Source: Nocardioides marmorisolisilvae (GTDB lineage Bacteria; Actinomycetota; Actinomycetes; Propionibacteriales; Nocardioidaceae). Taken from it: a DNA stretch of 64,000 nucleotides. Shown here piece after piece: positions 60,913 to 64,000 of this stretch. The DNA lies in the NCBI RefSeq assembly GCF_031656915.1, contig NZ_CP134227.1, forward strand, positions 3,472,001 through 3,536,000, in the 5' to 3' direction. The notes below the pieces were generated by a model that had not been told where the DNA came from, searched no databases, and saw nothing but the letters and a program-made list of their open reading frames with translations. Both the position numbers and the translations under genes were made by a program. Position 1 is the stretch's first letter. Every line of letters starts with the position of its first letter.

Positions 60913-62466
60913 GTGACGGCACGAGCAAGGGACCGGTCGCGCGGGCGCGAGGTCGTCTCCGTGGACGAGACCGGCATCGTGCTCACCGAAGGCGAGGACG
61001 GCCCCCTGGACGTCGAGTTCGATGGCCGTCGGGTGTGGTCGTTCTGGCTGGTGCGGGACACCGAGGAGGTCGGCGAGTCTCGGCGGCTGGCCGCGTGGCC
61101 GCGGCAGCTGCGCAACTATCTCGACGGGGTCACGGTCGTCGGGGTCCGCAGCCACGGAGACGAGCGGGCGCTCTTCGAGGAGGAACGCCGCTTCGGCACC
61201 TCCACGGAGCGGATCGCCGTCGTCGACAGCCGCGGCCAGCCGTTGGGCACCGACAAGTCCGGAAAGCTGGTGCCCACCTTCGAGAACCGTTCCGTCGAGC
61301 AGACCGCACCGCTGCTGGACTCCCTCGAGACCGTGCTCGCGGAGCTCGCCGCGGCGGGCGTGGCCGCGTTTCCGGCCTACGGCACGCTGCTCGGCGCAGT
61401 GCGCAGCGGTCGGCTGATCGGTCACGACTCCGACGCCGACATCGGCTACGTGAGCCGGCACCGACACCCGTTCGACGTGATCCGGGAGTCGTTCGCGATC
61501 CAGCGCAGGCTGGTCGCGCACGGCTACCACACGATGCGCTACAGCGGCGGATCGTTCCAGGTGCTGGTGACCGAGAGCGACGGCTTCGTGCGCGGACTCG
61601 ACGTCTTCGGCGGCTACTTCGACGGGGAGCGGCTCTACCTGATGGGCGAGGTGCGGACGCCGTACCGCGAGGAGTGGATCTTCCCGCTCAGCAACTGCGA
61701 GCTGGAGGGCCGCACCCTGCCGGCGCCGGCGGAGCCGGAGCGGCTGCTCGAGGCGATGTACGGCCCGGGTTGGCGGGTTCCCGACCCTGCCTTCGCGTTC
61801 ACCACCCCGGCAAGCACGGTGCGAGCCTTCGACCAGGTCTTCCGGATCAGCCGTGCGCGTCGTCGGCTCTGGGGACGCGCGCACCTGCAGACCACCGGCT
61901 CGTTGCCGCCGGTGCAACCGTCGCCGCTGGCGGCGTACGTCGCCGAGGGGGGCGTTCCCGCCCAGCTCCTCGACGTCGGCGCCGGCCGCGGGATCGACAG
62001 CCTGTGGTTCGCCCGCCAGGGCAGCGCCGTGACCGCGTACGACTACCTCGTCGGCACTCCCGGCCGCGCGGCCAGGAGAGCGGAGCGGGAGGGCCTCAGC
62101 CTGGACGTTCGCTGGCTGAACCTGCAGGAGTGGCGGTCGGTGCTCGCCGAGGGGGCCCGGATCGCCCGACTGCCCGGACCGCGGACGGTACTGGCCAACC
62201 ACGTGCTGGAGGCCACACCGGCGTTCGGCCGGGACTCGCTGGTCCGGTTCGCCTCGATGGCGCTTCGCGACGGGGGCCGGCTCTACGCGGACTTCTGGTG
62301 CGGGGGCGGCGAGCCGGGGGAGACCCCGGCCTGGCCGGTCCGGCTGGAGGAGGTCACCGCGCTCCTGCGCCGCGCGGGGGCACATATGCTGCAGGCTGAC
62401 GAGTTCGACGACGACGCGGCCCCGCTGGGCCGGCGCACAGGACGGGTGGTGGCGCAGTGGGCGTGA
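60913..62466 (+). CDS. LicD-like phosphotransferase/methyltransferase fusion
   Basis: 517 residues from GTG 60913. The N-terminal domain has FPAYGTLLGAVRSGRLIGHDSDADIGYVSRH, the Gly-Leu-Leu-Gly-x-x-Arg-x-Gly ... DxDxD pattern of LicD-family nucleotidyltransferases that put phosphocholine or similar groups on surface glycans. The C-terminal domain, from LLDVGAGRGIDSLWFARQGSAVTAYDY, is a SAM-dependent methyltransferase. LicD and methyltransferase in one chain could add and methylate a substituent such as phosphoethanolamine or choline. The substrate is not known. It heads an operon with a small coiled-coil gene and a sulfotransferase. Confidence 0.8.
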   Translation: MTARARDRSRGREVVSVDETGIVLTEGEDGPLDVEFDGRRVWSFWLVRDTEEVGESRRLAAWPRQLRNYLDGVTVVGVRSHGDERALFEEERRFGTSTERIAVVDSRGQPLGTDKSGKLVPTFENRSVEQTAPLLDSLETVLAELAAAGVAAFPAYGTLLGAVRSGRLIGHDSDADIGYVSRHRHPFDVIRESFAIQRRLVAHGYHTMRYSGGSFQVLVTESDGFVRGLDVFGGYFDGERLYLMGEVRTPYREEWIFPLSNCELEGRTLPAPAEPERLLEAMYGPGWRVPDPAFAFTTPASTVRAFDQVFRISRARRRLWGRAHLQTTGSLPPVQPSPLAAYVAEGGVPAQLLDVGAGRGIDSLWFARQGSAVTAYDYLVGTPGRAARRAEREGLSLDVRWLNLQEWRSVLAEGARIARLPGPRTVLANHVLEATPAFGRDSLVRFASMALRDGGRLYADFWCGGGEPGETPAWPVRLEEVTALLRRAGAHMLQADEFDDDAAPLGRRTGRVVAQWA

Positions 62467-62693
62467 GTGGCGGTGCGGGAGGACTCACCGGCCGGTTCCG
62501 AGCTCGACAGGAACGTGTGGAGGAGCTGGAGGCTCGCGTCGCCGAGCTGGAGGCCGACCTTGCCGAGTTGCGCGCCCAGCACCTCCGCCTTGCCGAGATC
62601 GCCGACGTCGTGCAGGAGCTGCTGATCCCGATGGCCTCGCGCGACCAGGAGAGGATCGACGCCGCGATCGCCGACTTCACCAAGGCCCTGTAG
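62463..62693 (+). CDS. Small coiled-coil protein
   Basis: 76 residues from GTG 62463, overlapping the fusion gene stop as GTGA (GTG 62457 is an alternative). The sequence VEELEARVAELEADLAELRAQHLRLAEIADVVQELL is a heptad coiled coil. No domain or signal peptide. It may hold the two flanking enzymes together or act as a small scaffold; this is inference from coupling. Nine bases separate it from the sulfotransferase. Confidence 0.72.
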   Translation: MSGGAGGLTGRFRARQERVEELEARVAELEADLAELRAQHLRLAEIADVVQELLIPMASRDQERIDAAIADFTKAL

Positions 62694-62702
62694 GGACATC
62701 GG

Positions 62703-63854
62703 ATGGCGGATCAGATCTTTCTCCATATCGGGCTGCCCAAGACGGCCACGACCTACCTTCAGACGATCGTCTGGAACGCGCGCGACCAGCTGCGCGACGA
62801 CGGCGTGCTGCTGCCCGGTGTCGGCCCTCGAGACCACCTGTGGACCGCACGCGCGGTGTGCGAGCACAAGGTCATGGAGACCGCGACGACCCGACAGCGG
62901 GCAGCTTGGGACCGGGTCAGGGCGGAGATCGCCGAGGCCGACGGTCGGGTACTGCTCACCCACGAGTTCCTGGCCTCGGCGACGGCCGAGCAGGCGCGCG
63001 GGATGGTCGAGGCCCTCCAACCAGCAGAGGTCCATCTCGTCCTTACCGCGCGCGAGACGCTCGGGCTGTTCACCGCGAGCTGGCAGGAGAGCCTGAAGAA
63101 CCGGGGCACCCGCCCGATGGCCGACTATCCCGGCTCGGCCCGCCGAGTGGCCCAGCCGGTGTGGCACTGGCACACCCTGGACCTGCGTGAGGTGCTGGAG
63201 CGGTGGACCGATGCGGTGCCGACGGATCGCGTCCACATCCTGCCGCTGCCTGGACCCGGCGCCCCGCGGCAGCTCATCTGGCAGCGGTTCGCGGGTCTCA
63301 TCGGTGTCGATCCGTCCGCCTACGCCACGGACGGCTTCGTCAACTCCTCGATGGGCGTCGCCGAGGCCGAGACGCTGCGACGGGTGAACCAGCACCTGGT
63401 CGAGCGCGACCTGCTGGGCCACCGTCACGAGCGCGGCACCATGATCCGCACCTACCTCGCCGATCAGCGCCTGGTCCCGCGCGGGGGGGACCGCTTCTGG
63501 CCCACGCCGCCGCAGATCGAGGAGTGCAGGACCCGTGCGGACCGCGCGATCGGGTACGTGGCCGAGCACGGCTACCACGTCGTGGGGGACCTGGAGGACC
63601 TCCGGGTCCCGGACCGGCTCGAGGAGCGGCGCGAGGCAGGCTCGGCGACGGACGCCGAGGTCGCCGAGATCGCGACCGACCTGGTGGCCCAGCTGCTGGG
63701 CGACGTCTACGCCGTGCGCCAGGAGCGCAACGCGGCCCGCCGTGCGCTGGACCAGGCACTCCTCGTGGTGCCGCCCCCTCCGCCCCCTCCGCCCCGCTGG
63801 CGCGCGCTGGCCGGCCGCGTCCGAGGGCGACTGACCCGCCGATCGTCGACCTGA
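62703..63854 (+). CDS. Sulfotransferase-like protein
   Basis: 383 residues. The N-terminal FLHIGLPKTATTYLQ is the PAPS 5'-phosphosulfate-binding loop pattern (GxPKxGTTxLQ), with Ala in place of Gly. Later parts (VLLTHEFLASATAEQARGMVEAL, LTARETLGLFTASWQESL) fit the 3'-phosphate-binding region of sulfotransferases. The C terminus has an EVAEIATDLVAQLLGDVYAVRQERNAARRALDQALL coiled coil and a run of eight prolines. It likely sulfates a carbohydrate or surface component. The operon with the LicD-like fusion supports surface glycan modification. No membrane helix was seen. Confidence 0.82.
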   Translation: MADQIFLHIGLPKTATTYLQTIVWNARDQLRDDGVLLPGVGPRDHLWTARAVCEHKVMETATTRQRAAWDRVRAEIAEADGRVLLTHEFLASATAEQARGMVEALQPAEVHLVLTARETLGLFTASWQESLKNRGTRPMADYPGSARRVAQPVWHWHTLDLREVLERWTDAVPTDRVHILPLPGPGAPRQLIWQRFAGLIGVDPSAYATDGFVNSSMGVAEAETLRRVNQHLVERDLLGHRHERGTMIRTYLADQRLVPRGGDRFWPTPPQIEECRTRADRAIGYVAEHGYHVVGDLEDLRVPDRLEERREAGSATDAEVAEIATDLVAQLLGDVYAVRQERNAARRALDQALLVVPPPPPPPPRWRALAGRVRGRLTRRSST

Positions 63855-63869
63855 GGACCCCGCATCGAC

Positions 63870-63886
63870 CGGCCCACGGAGGGCCG
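63870..63886. terminator. Small hairpin after the sulfotransferase gene
   Basis: CGGCCC, five bases, GGGCCG, sixteen bases after the stop. No T-tract. The 63855-63976 gap holds no other clear element apart from the ribosome site of the next gene. Confidence 0.4.
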
Positions 63887-63976
63887 TGCGCTGTGGCCTG
63901 TGTCGCACGCCATGGCAGCGATGTCGACGCGCCGGTAACATCGGCGGCGCCGTCCAGCCGAAGGAGAATCGAACAC

Positions 63977-64000
63977 ATGGGTCGTCTCTGCGAGACCGAG
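63977..64000 (+). CDS. Start of a further gene, truncated at window edge
   Basis: ATG at 63977 with an AAGGAG ribosome site at 63961-63966; eight codons (MGRLCETE) are visible. The ribosome site makes a real start likely. Product cannot be identified. Likely continues a surface-glycan region, but that is only position. Confidence 0.5.

Overview
The window is a stretch of chromosome from a high-GC Gram-positive bacterium, most likely an actinobacterium of the Nocardioides type (Nocardioidaceae). The evidence is the very high GC content, frequent GTG starts, ATGA/GTGA start-stop overlaps, many genes with a -10 box 6-8 nt before the start codon (leaderless-mRNA layout), and gene orders that recur in Actinobacteria: O-methyltransferase-sigE-rseA-htrA-tatB-mrp, dapD/dapE-LOG-DivIVA-DUF3117, murT-gatD, and an XPB helicase near its helicase-associated partner. 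No rRNA, tRNA, insertion sequence, phage gene or CRISPR array was recognised.

Left part (1-13 kb): the end of an ATP-grasp gene; a solo groEL behind two CIRCE operators; a small possibly self-regulating protein with an operator-like inverted repeat over its start codon; then a complete molybdenum hydroxylase locus. Accessory genes (MocA-like nucleotidyltransferase, CoxD AAA+ ATPase, CoxE VWA protein, XdhC) precede a GAF/winged-helix regulator and the structural genes coxS-coxL-coxM-coxG. The large subunit has the form II active-site loop AYRGAGR, so this is a CODH-like hydroxylase whose substrate is not settled.

Middle part (13-42 kb): secreted and surface functions (S53 peptidase, ExeM/NucH nuclease, TAP-type hydrolase, BNR-repeat protein with a lipoprotein), an AlkB-family dioxygenase, a single-chain ABC exporter with one canonical and one degenerate ATP site, an MFS transporter, a GntR/UTRA regulator, a CutC-like protein, the XPB helicase and its partner, MurT-GatD (lipid II amidation), an ABC-2 transporter, an acyl-CoA synthetase and a DUF885 protein. 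Between the DinB-like gene and the helicase-associated gene lies an unexplained array of ten 21-bp units, five forward then five inverted, at exact 21-bp period. It is the most unusual non-coding structure in the window.

Right part (42-64 kb): a cold-shock protein, lysine/peptidoglycan precursor genes (dapD, dapE), an M48 protease, LOG, DivIVA-like, enoyl-CoA hydratase, DUF3117 (55 aa), leucyl aminopeptidase, the sigE envelope-stress module with a palindromic ECF-type promoter, tatB, mrp, DUF1003 and a soluble MgtE-like protein. It ends with secreted proteins, a PLD-like protein with degenerate HKD motifs, and a surface-glycan-like operon: a LicD-like/methyltransferase fusion, a small coiled-coil protein and a sulfotransferase-like protein. 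A further gene begins at the right edge. No gene-free stretch exceeds about 300 bases.
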